Source: a virus
Reading direction: 5' to 3' (one strand)
IMG/VR virus record: IMGVR_UViG_3300035156_000187
Coordinates: 1-27,043 of that record
DNA: 27,043 bases
Below, piece by piece: positions 8,167-16,840 of the stretch (positions within the stretch are counted from its first letter, which is position 1; every line of letters starts with the position of its first letter). A program made the translations under genes and the position numbers. The notes below the pieces were generated by a model. That model saw only the letters and a list, made by a program, of their open reading frames with translations, was not told where the DNA came from and searched no databases.

Positions 8167-8503
8167 GACATTCAACGTTGATGTTCGGGTGGGTGCTTCC
8201 GGCGACGTCACCCAGAAGACTTGGGAGAACGATTTCGGGGATGGCTACGTGCAGGCCGGCGGCATCGGTATCAACACCAAGGGGCAGTCTTGGGATATCA
8301 GTGTCACCGGAAAGCTCGGCCAGGGCCAAATCGTGCAGCAGGTCAGGGATTTCCTTGATCGGCAAGAAGGCTACAAGTCTTTCCTCTGGACACCACCAGG
8401 CGGAGCGCAAGGTCGGTACCGGGCCAACGGTTACCAGATGGCCACGCTCGGCGGTGGAGGCGTGACGATATCCGCGACCTTTAAGCAGGTCTTCAATCCC
8501 TGA
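8159..8503 (+). CDS. M: Minor tail protein, gpM-like
   Basis: 114 aa, close to lambda gpM (109 aa). The ATG at 8159 lies inside the end of the tape measure gene, with GGAGG 8 nt upstream. The pattern (MAETFNVDVRVGASGDVTQKTWENDFGDGY, then KSFLWTPPGGAQGRYRANGY and a final beta strand VTISATFKQVFNP) matches the baseplate/tail-tip protein family of lambda gpM, which forms part of the hub between tape measure and tip. The terminator stem starts at the last base of its stop codon. Confidence 0.9.
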   Translation: MAETFNVDVRVGASGDVTQKTWENDFGDGYVQAGGIGINTKGQSWDISVTGKLGQGQIVQQVRDFLDRQEGYKSFLWTPPGGAQGRYRANGYQMATLGGGGVTISATFKQVFNP

Positions 8504-8525
8504 CCCCGCCAAGTGCGGGGTTTTT
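8503..8525 (+). terminator. Intrinsic terminator after gpM
   Basis: ACCCCGC-CAAGT-GCGGGGT stem followed by T5. The 5' arm begins in the stop codon of the gpM-like gene, and the next gene starts 13 nt past the T run. Confidence 0.8.
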
Positions 8526-8537
8526 ATTGGGCGATCC

Positions 8538-9239
8538 ATGCAGATCACATCAGATTTTCAGAAGCTTGAGCCGGGCAACCAGATCCGACTCTACGAGCTA
8601 GACGCAACTCGCCTGGGCGCGACGATCTGGCGCTTTCATGGCCACGCCCAAGAGGGTGAGATTATTTGGCAAGGCCAGCTCTATTCGCCGATTCAGATCG
8701 AAGCCAAAGGCTTTGACGTGCGGGGCGATGGCCGACCGGCCACACCGACGCTTCAGGTCGCCAACGAGCTGGAAGGAATTCGGGGCGCGATATCGGCTAT
8801 CTGCCTGCAGTTTCGCGATTTGGCCGGCGCCCGGGTGAAGGTCATCGAGACTTTCAAGCACTTCCTAGACGCGGCAAATTTCGCTGAAGGCAATCCCACT
8901 GCTGCTGATCAAAGCCGGACTTCGATCTGGTACATCGAGCAGAAGACCGACGAGAACCTCGCCGCCCTCACGTTTGAGCTGTCCAGCCCGATCGACATGG
9001 AAGGTCAGAAGCTGCCCGCCCAGCAGATCACCAAGCTGTGTCGGTGGGCGTGCCGTGGGCAGTATCGCGGCGAGGCCTGTGCTTACACCGGCTCCGCCAT
9101 GTTCACCAAGAAGAACGAGCCGACCGATAACCCCGCGCTGGACCGCTGCGGCGGCTGGTGGAGCAGCTGCAAGCTCCGCGGTAACACGCGACGGTTTGGC
9201 GGCTCCATGGGCGCGAGCCTGATCACGAGTTCGAGGTAA
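8538..9239 (+). CDS. L: Minor tail protein L with [4Fe-4S]-type cysteines
   Basis: 233 aa, the same size as lambda gpL (232 aa). The N-terminal half (residues 1-150) carries the beta-rich tail-tip domain, with IRLYELDATRLGATIWRFHG at its start. The C-terminal half has cysteines at about 168, 172, 181, 204 and 211. In lambda gpL four cysteines near 173, 182, 205 and 212 bind an iron-sulfur cluster; here 172, 181, 204 and 211 have the same spacing, offset by one residue. The motif CRWACRGQYRGEAC is very characteristic. It sits between M and K, as in lambda. A tail-tip role is known from the family; the cluster is inferred from spacing. Confidence 0.94.
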   Translation: MQITSDFQKLEPGNQIRLYELDATRLGATIWRFHGHAQEGEIIWQGQLYSPIQIEAKGFDVRGDGRPATPTLQVANELEGIRGAISAICLQFRDLAGARVKVIETFKHFLDAANFAEGNPTAADQSRTSIWYIEQKTDENLAALTFELSSPIDMEGQKLPAQQITKLCRWACRGQYRGEACAYTGSAMFTKKNEPTDNPALDRCGGWWSSCKLRGNTRRFGGSMGASLITSSR

Positions 9240-9241
9240 CG

Positions 9242-10024
9242 ATGCGAATCAATCAGCAGTTGGTGGCCGCCATTCAGGCGCACGCGGAGTCGGCCTATCC
9301 CGCCGAGGCCTGTGGCGTCGTGATCAGGACGGCGGAAGGGCGTGAATACGTGCCCTGCGCCAATGTAGCCAGCGACCCCGCCCAGCACTTCCTCATCGAC
9401 AAGCATGATCAGGCAGACGCCGAGGATCGCGGCGAGTTGCTGGCCATCATCCATAGCCACCCTGGACGAAGCCCCGCGCCGAGCATGACCGATCTAGTCA
9501 GCTGTGAGCTGCACGAACTGCCGTGGGGCATTGTTTCCTGGCCCGGCGGCGAAATGGGCTGGTTCAAACCGACCGGGTTCGTTGCTCCGCTTCTGGGCCG
9601 GGAATTCGCGCACGGGCTGCTCGACTGCTGGTCTGCCTGCCGCGACTGGTACGCCCGCGAGGCGCAGCTGCAGTTGCCGAACTTCGAGCGCAAGGAATTA
9701 TGGTGGGAAGAGGAAGACGGTTCGAGCCTCTACGAAGAAAACTATGAGTCCGCAGGCTTCGAGCGTGTCAGCGAGATGCGCCGCGGCGACATGCTGGTTT
9801 TCCAAGTGCCGACGGTAGGCCGACCCTGCTACTTCCCCAACCATGCCGCGATCTACCTTGGCAGTGACCCTTCGATGCAGAGTGAGCCCGCGCCTTCGCT
9901 CGGCGGCGCAGGGCCTTTCATTTACCACCATATGCCTGGCCGCTCAGCAGCACGCGAGGTGCTGGGTTGGTCGATGAGCAAACGCCTTAAGCTGATTTTG
10001 CGGCACAGGGAGTACGGTCAGTGA
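9242..10024 (+). CDS. K: gpK-like tail tip protein: JAB/MPN plus NlpC/P60 domains
   Basis: 260 aa, starting 2 nt after the L stop. Residues 1-115 form a JAB/MPN+ metalloprotease-like domain with Glu22 (PAEACGV) and the zinc motif H71-S-H73...S81xxD84. Residues 118-260 form an NlpC/P60 cysteine peptidase domain with the catalytic Cys129 (LLDCWSACRDWY) and His201 (FPNHAAIYLG). This two-domain layout is exactly that of lambda gpK, a tip-assembly protein that may act on peptidoglycan during entry. All expected catalytic residues are present, so both domains look active. The stop overlaps the GTG of the next gene. Confidence 0.94.
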   Translation: MRINQQLVAAIQAHAESAYPAEACGVVIRTAEGREYVPCANVASDPAQHFLIDKHDQADAEDRGELLAIIHSHPGRSPAPSMTDLVSCELHELPWGIVSWPGGEMGWFKPTGFVAPLLGREFAHGLLDCWSACRDWYAREAQLQLPNFERKELWWEEEDGSSLYEENYESAGFERVSEMRRGDMLVFQVPTVGRPCYFPNHAAIYLGSDPSMQSEPAPSLGGAGPFIYHHMPGRSAAREVLGWSMSKRLKLILRHREYGQ

Positions 10025-10608
10025 CCATGCGGACGATCAAGCTGTACGGCGTGCTGCGACGTCACTTCGGCCGTGAGTACACGATCGACGTGCACAGCGT
10101 CCGTGACGCAGTTAACTCGCTGTGTGCCCAGATCTCGGGGTTCGAGAAATTCCTGCGCAGCGGCGAAGAGCGCGGCCTGGTCTTTAGCGTGTTCTGCGGA
10201 CAGCGGAACGCTGCCGAAGGAGAGTTCGACCTGCAAGGCGCGGATGACAGCGATATCCGCATCGTTCCGCTGATTCAAGGAAGCAAGCAGGCCGGCCTGT
10301 TTCAAGTCGTGCTGGGCGTGGCGCTGATTGTTGCCGGCGCATTCAGCGGCGGTACGACGGCGCCCATGGGAGCTGCGCTTATCGCCGGCGGTGCGGCGGT
10401 CGGGTTGGGCGGGGTGGTGCAGATGCTTGCGCCCACGACCAAAACCGCAACCGGCGGGAATAACGACGACGGCAACAACCCTTCGTATGGGTTCGGCGGC
10501 GCGGTCACCACCATCGCCCAAGGCAACCCCTATCCGCTGCTGTACGGCGAACGGGAGATCGGCGGGGCGGTTGAGTCCGGGGGCATTTACACGCAAGACC
10601 AGATGTAA
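10021..10608 (+). CDS. I: Tail assembly protein, gpI-like
   Basis: 195 aa. The GTG at 10021 is preferred because AGGGAG lies 8 nt upstream and it overlaps the gpK stop; an ATG at 10027 gives only two residues fewer. Residues 3-85 form an ubiquitin-like beta-grasp domain (MRTIKLYGVLRRHFGREYTIDVHSVRDAVNSLC). A hydrophobic Gly/Ala segment (about 98-145, FQVVLGVALIVAGAFSGG, then GAALIAGGAAVGLGGVVQML) follows, then a C-terminal YGFGGAVTTIAQGNPYPLLYGER motif. This is the lambda gpI layout; gpI is needed for tip assembly but not found in virions. It is followed by a hairpin terminator and gpJ. Confidence 0.92.
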   Translation: MTMRTIKLYGVLRRHFGREYTIDVHSVRDAVNSLCAQISGFEKFLRSGEERGLVFSVFCGQRNAAEGEFDLQGADDSDIRIVPLIQGSKQAGLFQVVLGVALIVAGAFSGGTTAPMGAALIAGGAAVGLGGVVQMLAPTTKTATGGNNDDGNNPSYGFGGAVTTIAQGNPYPLLYGEREIGGAVESGGIYTQDQM

Positions 10609-10624
10609 CTAGCAGCAACACCAG

Positions 10625-10650
10625 ACCCGCTTCGGCGGGTTTTCTTTTTT
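10625..10650 (+). terminator. Intrinsic terminator between I and J
   Basis: ACCCGC-TTCG-GCGGGT stem with a UUCG tetraloop and a long T-rich tail (TTTCTTTTTT). The gpJ start follows 11 nt later. Confidence 0.85.
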
Positions 10651-10661
10651 GTGGAGGCAGC

Positions 10662-13600
10662 ATGAGCGAAGCGGTTTTGGTAAGGCCTGTTCAGGGTGGC
10701 AAGGGCGGGGAGAGCAAGCCCAAGCAGCCCTCCATCGCGTCCAACAGCACGCCATCCATTGCCACCGCACGCATCGTCTATCTGTGGAGCTGGGGGCCTA
10801 TCGTGGGTCCGGTCAACGGCCTGCACTCTGTAAAGCTGGACGGCACGCCGCTGGTAGCCGAGGACGGCACTGTCAATTATCCGGGCGTGAAGTGGCAGTT
10901 CCGCAACGGGGAGCTCAATCAGGAGCGCTTGGACGGTATCGCCGAGTCGAGCAATGAGATTGATGTCAATCAGACGCTGCTGTCGACGGCCCCATGGCTG
11001 CACAGCATCACCAATGCTGTGATTGATGCGGTTCGCATCCGTTTCGCCTGGCCGCAACTTCAATCGCAGGACCAGGCCGGGAACATCAACGGCGTGCGCA
11101 TCGATTACGCGATCGACGTTCAGACCGATAGTGGTCCGTTCGTGCAGATGCTGACCTCCTTTGTCGACCGCAAGAACGTCACCAAGTACGAGCGCTCTCA
11201 CCGAATCGACCTGCCGGCCGGAAGCCGCTGGACGATTCGCGCGCGCCGGCTGACACCTGAGGCGAACAGTTCGCTGGTGCAGGACAACATGGTCATTGAG
11301 GCCATTGCGCAGGTGGTCGACAGCGATCAGCAGTATCCGCTGACGGCCGTTGGTTGTGTTGAGTATGACGCCCAGCAGTTCGGCGGCGATATCGCCAAGA
11401 TTGCCGTGCTGATGCGCGGGCGCATTGTGCGCATTCCGTCGAACTACAATCCCGAAACCCGTGCGTACGCCACCGGCGGCCCCGGGACATCGAACGGCAT
11501 TTGGGACGGCACGTTCAAGGAGGCCTATACCAATAACCCGGCCTGGATCTTCTACGACTTGGTGCTCGACCCTTATTACGGGCTGGGCGAGCGCGTCGAT
11601 GCCACCATGATCGACCGCTGGAATCTCTACCGGATCGGTCAATACTGCGATCAACTGGTGCCCGATGGCGCGGGCGGGATGGAGCCGCGGTTCGCCTGCA
11701 ACCTGTATCTGCAGAAGCAGGCCGATGCCTACGCAGCGCTGCAGGACCTCGCTGCGGTATTTCATGGGATGTCGACTTGGGACGGCTCGCAGATCACCGT
11801 CAATGCGGACATGCCCGGCGACCCGGTCTACACCTACAACCCTTCGCAGATCCTGAACAACGGCGAGATCAAATACGCAGGCACCCGCTCGCGCGACCGC
11901 CACAACCTTGCGATGGTTACCTGGGACAACCCGGCCCAGAGCTTCGATACCGACAAAGAGCCTGTCTTTGACGACGAAGGGCTCGCAGAACTTGGCTCAG
12001 TCAACGAGATGTCTGTTGAGGCGTACGGCTGCACCTCGCACGGTCAGGCGCAGCGCGCGGGCCAGTGGGCCTTGCTCACAGAGCAAACCCAGATTCGCGG
12101 CGCCTCATTTCGGGTTGGGCTCGATGGACAGATTCCAAAGCCGGGCCAAATCATTGCCGTCGCCGACCCCATGCTCGCGGGTCGAGCAAACGGTGGGCGG
12201 ATCAACAGCGCAACAGGCCGCGTTGTCACCGTAGACCGTGACATCGAGCTGCCGGCCGGCGGCAAGCTGCGCGTGAACTTGCCCAGCGGTAAGAGCGAGG
12301 CGCGGGTCATCACGTCGGTCTCTGGGCGCAAGGTAACAGTGGCCGCGGCCTACAGCGAAACGCTGGAAGCCGAATCCGGATGGATCCTCGAGTTCGACGA
12401 CCTGAAGACCATGCAGTTTCTGGTCAGAAACATTACCCGTCCTGAGTGGCACCAGTTCCAGCTTGACTGCATTCAGCATGAGCCGAGCAAGTTCGATGCG
12501 ATCGACTTCGGTGCGGTCATTGACGACCGGCCAATCAGCGGCATACCGGTTGGAACGCAAGACCCTCCGGCGCAGGTGCTTCTCAGCCAGCACGTGGTGA
12601 TCGAGCAAGGGATCGCCGTCACGTTTATGACCATCGCTTGGTCATCTGCGCCTGGCGCGGTGGCCTATGACGTCGAGTGGCGGTGGGGCGCGCGCAGCTG
12701 GATCAAGGTTCCGCGCACCGGCGAACTCTCTGTCGATGTGCGCGGGATATATTCGGGGCAGTACTTGGCGCGGGTGCGCGCCGTAAGTGCGCTGAATGTC
12801 GCATCGCTGCCCGCGGCCTCGGTGCTGACCGATCTGCAAGGCAAAACCGGGTTGCCGCCGGCGGTGACCTCACTGACCGCCTCGGCGCTGATCTTCGGAA
12901 TCCATCTCAAGTGGACTTTCCCGCTTGGCGCGGAGGACACCCAGCGCACCGAGATCTGGTACGGACCGACCACGGACCTCGCTGCAGCCACAAAGCTCAG
13001 CGACCTGGCTTACCCGCAGTCCGAATACAACATGCAAGGCCTGCGCGCTGGCGTGACGTTCTTCTTTTGGGCTCGACTGGTCGACCGCACGGGCAACATT
13101 GGACCTTGGTACCCGGGCGGGACCGGCGTGATGGGGCAGAGCAGTTCCGAGGCGGCGCCAATCCTTGAACTCATCGCGGGGGAAATCACCGAGTCGGAAC
13201 TCGGGGAACACCTGCTGGAACGCATCGAACTGATCGACGGGAACGGCCCAGGCTCGGTGAATGAACGGATCAAAGAGATCAAGGACGAGATCGGCGACTT
13301 GGTCGACGCGCTGGTCTACGTGCCCACTGATCCCTACGTTCGCGACAACACCGTCAGGGTAGGCGACAACCTATGGACTGCCATTGCTGATGTTCCCGCG
13401 AAGGCCGACGGATCGAATGGGCCGCCAAACCCGACTTACTGGGTGAACAGCGGCCAGTCGATCAGGACTGCAAACGGCCTTGCCGCCCAGGTCTCGAAGA
13501 ACACGACTGACATCACGACCATTGACGGCAAGACCACGTCGACGGCATCGCAACTGCAAGCGATCCAGGCATCGTCCCGTGACGACCCGATCGAAGGGAT

Positions 13601-14327
13601 GATGGCGGACGCGCTGAAAGGGTGGGACTCCACGGCCAGCTATGCGCAGGAGGTCAAAGTAAGGACTGAGCAGGACTTCGCGCAGGCTCAGCGCACCACG
13701 GTGCTGGACGCCCGCGTCAGCACGAACGAAGCGCGCGTCACCACGGTAGAGACAACGGTCGCCACAAACCAATCCTCTACCGCCAGTTCCCTCCAGCAGC
13801 TGACAGCGTCTGTTGCCGACGCGAACGATGCAACCGGTAAGAACACAGCGGCGATCCAGCAGACGGCCACGGCGTACGCCGACACCGCCGGCAAGCTGAC
13901 AACGATGTGGTCGGTAAAAATGCAGATCACGGCTGGCGGGCAATACGTCGCGGCAGGCATTGGACTGGGTATCGAAAACACAGGCGCCGGCCTGCAGAGC
14001 CAGTTCCTCGTTTCGGCTGATCGATTCGCCATCGTTAACACGATCGCGGGTGGTGCTGTTTCCGTTCCATTTGCTGTTCAGGGCGGCCAGGTCTTCATAA
14101 ATCAGGCCTTCATTGCAGATGGCACGATCACCAACGCGAAGATAGGCAACTACATCAGCTCGACCAATTATGTCGCCGGGCAGCAGGGCTGGATTTTGAA
14201 CAAGGATGGAACGCTGGAGATCAACGGCATCGTGCCGGGGCAGGGCCGCCTGGTCATCAACTCGCAAAACGTCTCGGTCTACGACGTGAACAACGTCCTA
14301 CGCGTGCGGTTGGGCTATTTGGGGTAA
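10662..14327 (+). CDS. J: Central tail fibre / host specificity protein J
   Basis: 1221 aa, slightly longer than lambda gpJ (1132 aa); ATG with GGAGG 6 nt upstream. The N-terminus carries a VRPVQGGKGG opening, and residues about 35-260 make up the hub domains (ARIVYLWSWGPIVGPVNGL; LPAGSRWTIRARRLTPEANS). About 290-620 hold the conserved hub region with GIWDGTFKEAYTNNPAWIFYDL. Fibronectin-III-like repeats follow at about 640-840 (VAYDVEWRWGARSWIKV...YLARVRAVSALNVAS). After a coiled coil at about 940-1060, the C-terminal part looks like DUF1983, starting near TMWSVKMQITAGGQYVAAGI. The distal end should bind the host receptor. A long open frame on the opposite strand here is a codon-bias shadow. 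Confidence 0.95.
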   Translation: MSEAVLVRPVQGGKGGESKPKQPSIASNSTPSIATARIVYLWSWGPIVGPVNGLHSVKLDGTPLVAEDGTVNYPGVKWQFRNGELNQERLDGIAESSNEIDVNQTLLSTAPWLHSITNAVIDAVRIRFAWPQLQSQDQAGNINGVRIDYAIDVQTDSGPFVQMLTSFVDRKNVTKYERSHRIDLPAGSRWTIRARRLTPEANSSLVQDNMVIEAIAQVVDSDQQYPLTAVGCVEYDAQQFGGDIAKIAVLMRGRIVRIPSNYNPETRAYATGGPGTSNGIWDGTFKEAYTNNPAWIFYDLVLDPYYGLGERVDATMIDRWNLYRIGQYCDQLVPDGAGGMEPRFACNLYLQKQADAYAALQDLAAVFHGMSTWDGSQITVNADMPGDPVYTYNPSQILNNGEIKYAGTRSRDRHNLAMVTWDNPAQSFDTDKEPVFDDEGLAELGSVNEMSVEAYGCTSHGQAQRAGQWALLTEQTQIRGASFRVGLDGQIPKPGQIIAVADPMLAGRANGGRINSATGRVVTVDRDIELPAGGKLRVNLPSGKSEARVITSVSGRKVTVAAAYSETLEAESGWILEFDDLKTMQFLVRNITRPEWHQFQLDCIQHEPSKFDAIDFGAVIDDRPISGIPVGTQDPPAQVLLSQHVVIEQGIAVTFMTIAWSSAPGAVAYDVEWRWGARSWIKVPRTGELSVDVRGIYSGQYLARVRAVSALNVASLPAASVLTDLQGKTGLPPAVTSLTASALIFGIHLKWTFPLGAEDTQRTEIWYGPTTDLAAATKLSDLAYPQSEYNMQGLRAGVTFFFWARLVDRTGNIGPWYPGGTGVMGQSSSEAAPILELIAGEITESELGEHLLERIELIDGNGPGSVNERIKEIKDEIGDLVDALVYVPTDPYVRDNTVRVGDNLWTAIADVPAKADGSNGPPNPTYWVNSGQSIRTANGLAAQVSKNTTDITTIDGKTTSTASQLQAIQASSRDDPIEGMMADALKGWDSTASYAQEVKVRTEQDFAQAQRTTVLDARVSTNEARVTTVETTVATNQSSTASSLQQLTASVADANDATGKNTAAIQQTATAYADTAGKLTTMWSVKMQITAGGQYVAAGIGLGIENTGAGLQSQFLVSADRFAIVNTIAGGAVSVPFAVQGGQVFINQAFIADGTITNAKIGNYISSTNYVAGQQGWILNKDGTLEINGIVPGQGRLVINSQNVSVYDVNNVLRVRLGYLG

Positions 14328-14330
14328 GAG

Positions 14331-14678
14331 ATGGCATACGGAATGAGGATATGGGGTGCTGATGGAGCGCTCCAGCTGGATGAAAATTCTTTTACATTCA
14401 GGGTGGTACTGTCTGTTGTCGTGCCTAACTCGAGCTGGACAATAACCAATAGTAGATACGGATTGGGCTATAAGGACTTTTCGGCCCCCGGAATAACCCC
14501 AGGAAACTCCTGCGCAACCGTTGTACCCATCGGCTCCTACAACGCTGACACCACTCAATTCGAGACTGAGGTTCTGAACGAAGTTGTTCGCGTCTACAAC
14601 TACAATCGCGGGTTCCCATCCGGAACATGGGCTGCGACGGCCGGGCCTATGCGACTTATGGTAATGAGGTTTTCCTGA
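14331..14678 (+). CDS. Small tail-tip/fibre accessory protein
   Basis: 115 aa; starts 3 nt after the J stop with GGGGTAAGAG as ribosome site. It opens MAYGMRIWGADGALQLDENSFTFRV and ends TWAATAGPMRLMVMRF, a short all-beta protein. The opening is repeated inside the next gene (FGMRMWDGAGSIIFDS), so the two are related. The gene is lower in GC than J. No enzymatic motif is seen. Position just after J and the Gly/aromatic beta style suggest a receptor-binding or tip-decorating protein; this is an inference. Confidence 0.72.
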   Translation: MAYGMRIWGADGALQLDENSFTFRVVLSVVVPNSSWTITNSRYGLGYKDFSAPGITPGNSCATVVPIGSYNADTTQFETEVLNEVVRVYNYNRGFPSGTWAATAGPMRLMVMRFS

Positions 14679-15359
14679 ATGAGCTACGGCCTCCAGTTCG
14701 TCAATAACAGCAATGTCGTAACGCTAGATTCTGAATTTGCAAGGCTGACCGTGCTCAGCAGCGGAAGGTATGCGCCCACGCAAGAGTCAGGAATTGGCTC
14801 GGTTACGAGCTTTACGCAGACAATCACCAGCCAGGAACCACCGTTGGTCTTTGTGCGGCCCGATACGGTGGCTGGAGGGATTGCGGGGCTGTGTCTGATG
14901 CGCGTGGTGGGCTCGCCTGGCGCATGGACTGGATTTTATGTACGGGGTTACAACAACGACACGCTGCAGCCAAATGGTCGATGGTTTGCGGCCGCATTCA
15001 TGTCCAAGCCCACAGCCTCATTTGGCATGCGTATGTGGGACGGAGCAGGGTCAATCATTTTCGACAGCGGAAATCCTGCTGCGGTATTTACTAGGTCATT
15101 TCAAAACTGGGCATACGTCAGGACTGTCGTTCAAGCGCCTACTTATTTCAACTATTATAAGGTCGACTTTAATTTCCCTGAGAACGAGTTTGTATTAATA
15201 AATAATTTCGGCATGAATCTCGTTGCCGGTAATGGTCCTGGAAGACAGCTGTATATGCTTTGGAACTTTGCCGACAGTACGCTTTATGCGGTGACGGCAT
15301 CCACCTCGAACCCCAACGCCTTTTATCTGCCAGCCATTTTCGCAAAGATGGCTGTGTAG
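14679..15359 (+). CDS. Tail protein with two copies of the MxYG-type module
   Basis: 226 aa, starting on the base after the preceding stop. The first half (MSYGLQFVNNSNVVTLDSEFARLTVLSSG ... GFYVRGYNNDTLQPNGRWFAAAFM) and the second half, from about residue 114 (FGMRMWDGAGSIIFDSG ... LYAVTASTSNPNAFYLPAIFAKMAV), look like two copies of the module that makes up the whole previous gene. No signal peptide or catalytic motif. Probably a trimeric or tip-attached fibre component; function inferred from position only. Confidence 0.72.
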   Translation: MSYGLQFVNNSNVVTLDSEFARLTVLSSGRYAPTQESGIGSVTSFTQTITSQEPPLVFVRPDTVAGGIAGLCLMRVVGSPGAWTGFYVRGYNNDTLQPNGRWFAAAFMSKPTASFGMRMWDGAGSIIFDSGNPAAVFTRSFQNWAYVRTVVQAPTYFNYYKVDFNFPENEFVLINNFGMNLVAGNGPGRQLYMLWNFADSTLYAVTASTSNPNAFYLPAIFAKMAV

Positions 15360-15398
15360 CCGCGTAAGCCAAACTTTCAAACAATCTGGAGATATCTG

Positions 15399-16778
15399 AT
15401 GCCTTGGCTCAGAGGTGGGACTGTGTCCGTGACAAACGGATCGACTGCTGTGACCGGCGTAAATGCGGCGTTCGACGCCAACGCGCGGGTGGGTGACGCC
15501 TTCGTCGGCCCGGACGGCCTGAACTATGAAGTATCCAATGTGGCCAGCGCCACGGTGATTTCCATCTTGCCGCCTTACAAAGGCGCGACCGTGAGCGGAG
15601 CGGCCTACGCCATCATGCCGGTTCAGGGCTACCCGAAGCTAATGGTGGATGCCTTCAATCAGTTGCGCCTGCAGTTCGGTGACAAGATGGCAGCGCTGGG
15701 CACGACCGGTAACTATGACATCCTGCCCGTGGGTAAAGGTGGCACCGGCGGTACAGATGCTGGGCAGGCGCGCCTCAACTTGGGGCTCGGTGTCGCCGGA
15801 AATGACTCGGTGCCGATAGCCAGGGGCGGGACCGGGGTCACGGATGGCCGGCCCATTCTCTCCGAAGTCGGAGTGCAGACAGCGTCCATCCGATATAATG
15901 CCCAAGGGATGTACATGGGCTGGAACGCCGCCAGCTTGGGCGAAGGGCATTTCATTGTTAACCGGGGCGCAGGCAGCGGCGGGTTTACATGGCGCTCCGT
16001 CAATGCCGGCAATACAGCAACCGGACCGAGCATGACCTATTCCTACGACGGTCTACTCACGGTGCCGACGCTCAGTATAACTGGCACTCCGCTTGCCATC
16101 GCGTCTGGTGGCACAGGCGGAAACACCCAAGTTACCGCGCGAAATGCACTAGGGGTAGGACCTGCAGCCCAAGTTCAATTTGGCGGTTTTGAACTTATTG
16201 CCCCCGCCCCGTATATCGATTGGCACTATAACAACAGCGCCGCTGACTATGATGTTCGTTTAATTAACGACGCTTCTGGCACGCTTACCTTGGCGGGCCG
16301 TTTTGGTTCTCTAGGGACATGGTGCAAAGCTGGTTTTAACGGTGCGCGCGGTGGCACTGTTTATAACATGAACTGGACTGGGTCAGCGGTTGACTTTTGG
16401 GTGGACGCTACCTATGTCGGTTCGGTCTCCCTCTATACTTCTGATTATCGTATCAAGAAGTACATTAAAGATTTCAAACCGGAGTCATTCCTCGATCGAA
16501 TCGACGCTTACAGGATTGTTACATTCCAGAAAAGATCTTTCGGCGACGTATTCAAAGGCGACGGAACCACATATCAAGGTTTGATCGCGCATGAAGTACA
16601 GGCAGTTAATCCGCTTGCAGCCAGCGGCGAGAAAGACGGCATGGACGAGGAGGGCAACCCACGAATCCAACAACTCGAACCCATCGCGTTAATCACCGAC
16701 CTTATGGGCGCCATCAAGGAACTGCGGACTGAAGTGAACGCGCTTAAACTTGCGGTTCAACCTTCCGCCGCCGCGTAA
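15399..16778 (+). CDS. Tail fibre/spike with C-terminal S74 intramolecular chaperone
   Basis: 459 aa; ATG with CTGGAG 9 nt upstream. Residues 1-110 make an N-terminal virion-attachment part (MPWLRGGTVSVTNGSTAVTG, then GYPKLMVDAFNQLRLQFGDKM). The middle contains repeated GGTG turns (KGGTGGTDAGQARLNLGLG, ARGGTGVTDG, ASGGTGGNTQVTARNALGVG), as in lambdoid side fibres, and a collar-like domain near 262-340 (YIDWHYNNSAADYDVRLIND). Residues 347-459 form a peptidase S74 chaperone: TSDYRIKK, with Ser348 and Lys353 spaced like the catalytic pair of endosialidase chaperones, then GLIAHEVQAV and a C-terminal helix. The chaperone trimerises the fibre and then cuts itself off before Ser348. Confidence 0.92.
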   Translation: MPWLRGGTVSVTNGSTAVTGVNAAFDANARVGDAFVGPDGLNYEVSNVASATVISILPPYKGATVSGAAYAIMPVQGYPKLMVDAFNQLRLQFGDKMAALGTTGNYDILPVGKGGTGGTDAGQARLNLGLGVAGNDSVPIARGGTGVTDGRPILSEVGVQTASIRYNAQGMYMGWNAASLGEGHFIVNRGAGSGGFTWRSVNAGNTATGPSMTYSYDGLLTVPTLSITGTPLAIASGGTGGNTQVTARNALGVGPAAQVQFGGFELIAPAPYIDWHYNNSAADYDVRLINDASGTLTLAGRFGSLGTWCKAGFNGARGGTVYNMNWTGSAVDFWVDATYVGSVSLYTSDYRIKKYIKDFKPESFLDRIDAYRIVTFQKRSFGDVFKGDGTTYQGLIAHEVQAVNPLAASGEKDGMDEEGNPRIQQLEPIALITDLMGAIKELRTEVNALKLAVQPSAAA

Positions 16779-16800
16779 CAGCAGCACAGCAAGACCGAAA

Positions 16801-16825
16801 CCCGCCATCGAGCGGGAATTTTTTT
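16801..16825 (+). terminator. Intrinsic terminator after the tail fibre gene
   Basis: CCCGC-CATCGA-GCGGG stem followed by AA and T7, 22 nt after the fibre stop and just before the ribosome site of the hydrolase gene. Confidence 0.75.
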
Positions 16826-16840
16826 GCCTGGAGAAAAGTG

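Noticed and set aside
9698-9931. 77-codon minus-strand frame inside the gpK gene
   Set aside because: Antisense to a gene with intact JAB and NlpC motifs; no independent support.
10587-11903. 438-codon open frame on the minus strand inside gpJ
   Set aside because: It is antisense to a clear gpJ frame in high-GC DNA, has no ribosome site, and its Arg/Val/Ala-rich translation fits no family.
13371-14267. 298-codon minus-strand open frame
   Set aside because: Another antisense shadow of the gpJ gene with no start signals.
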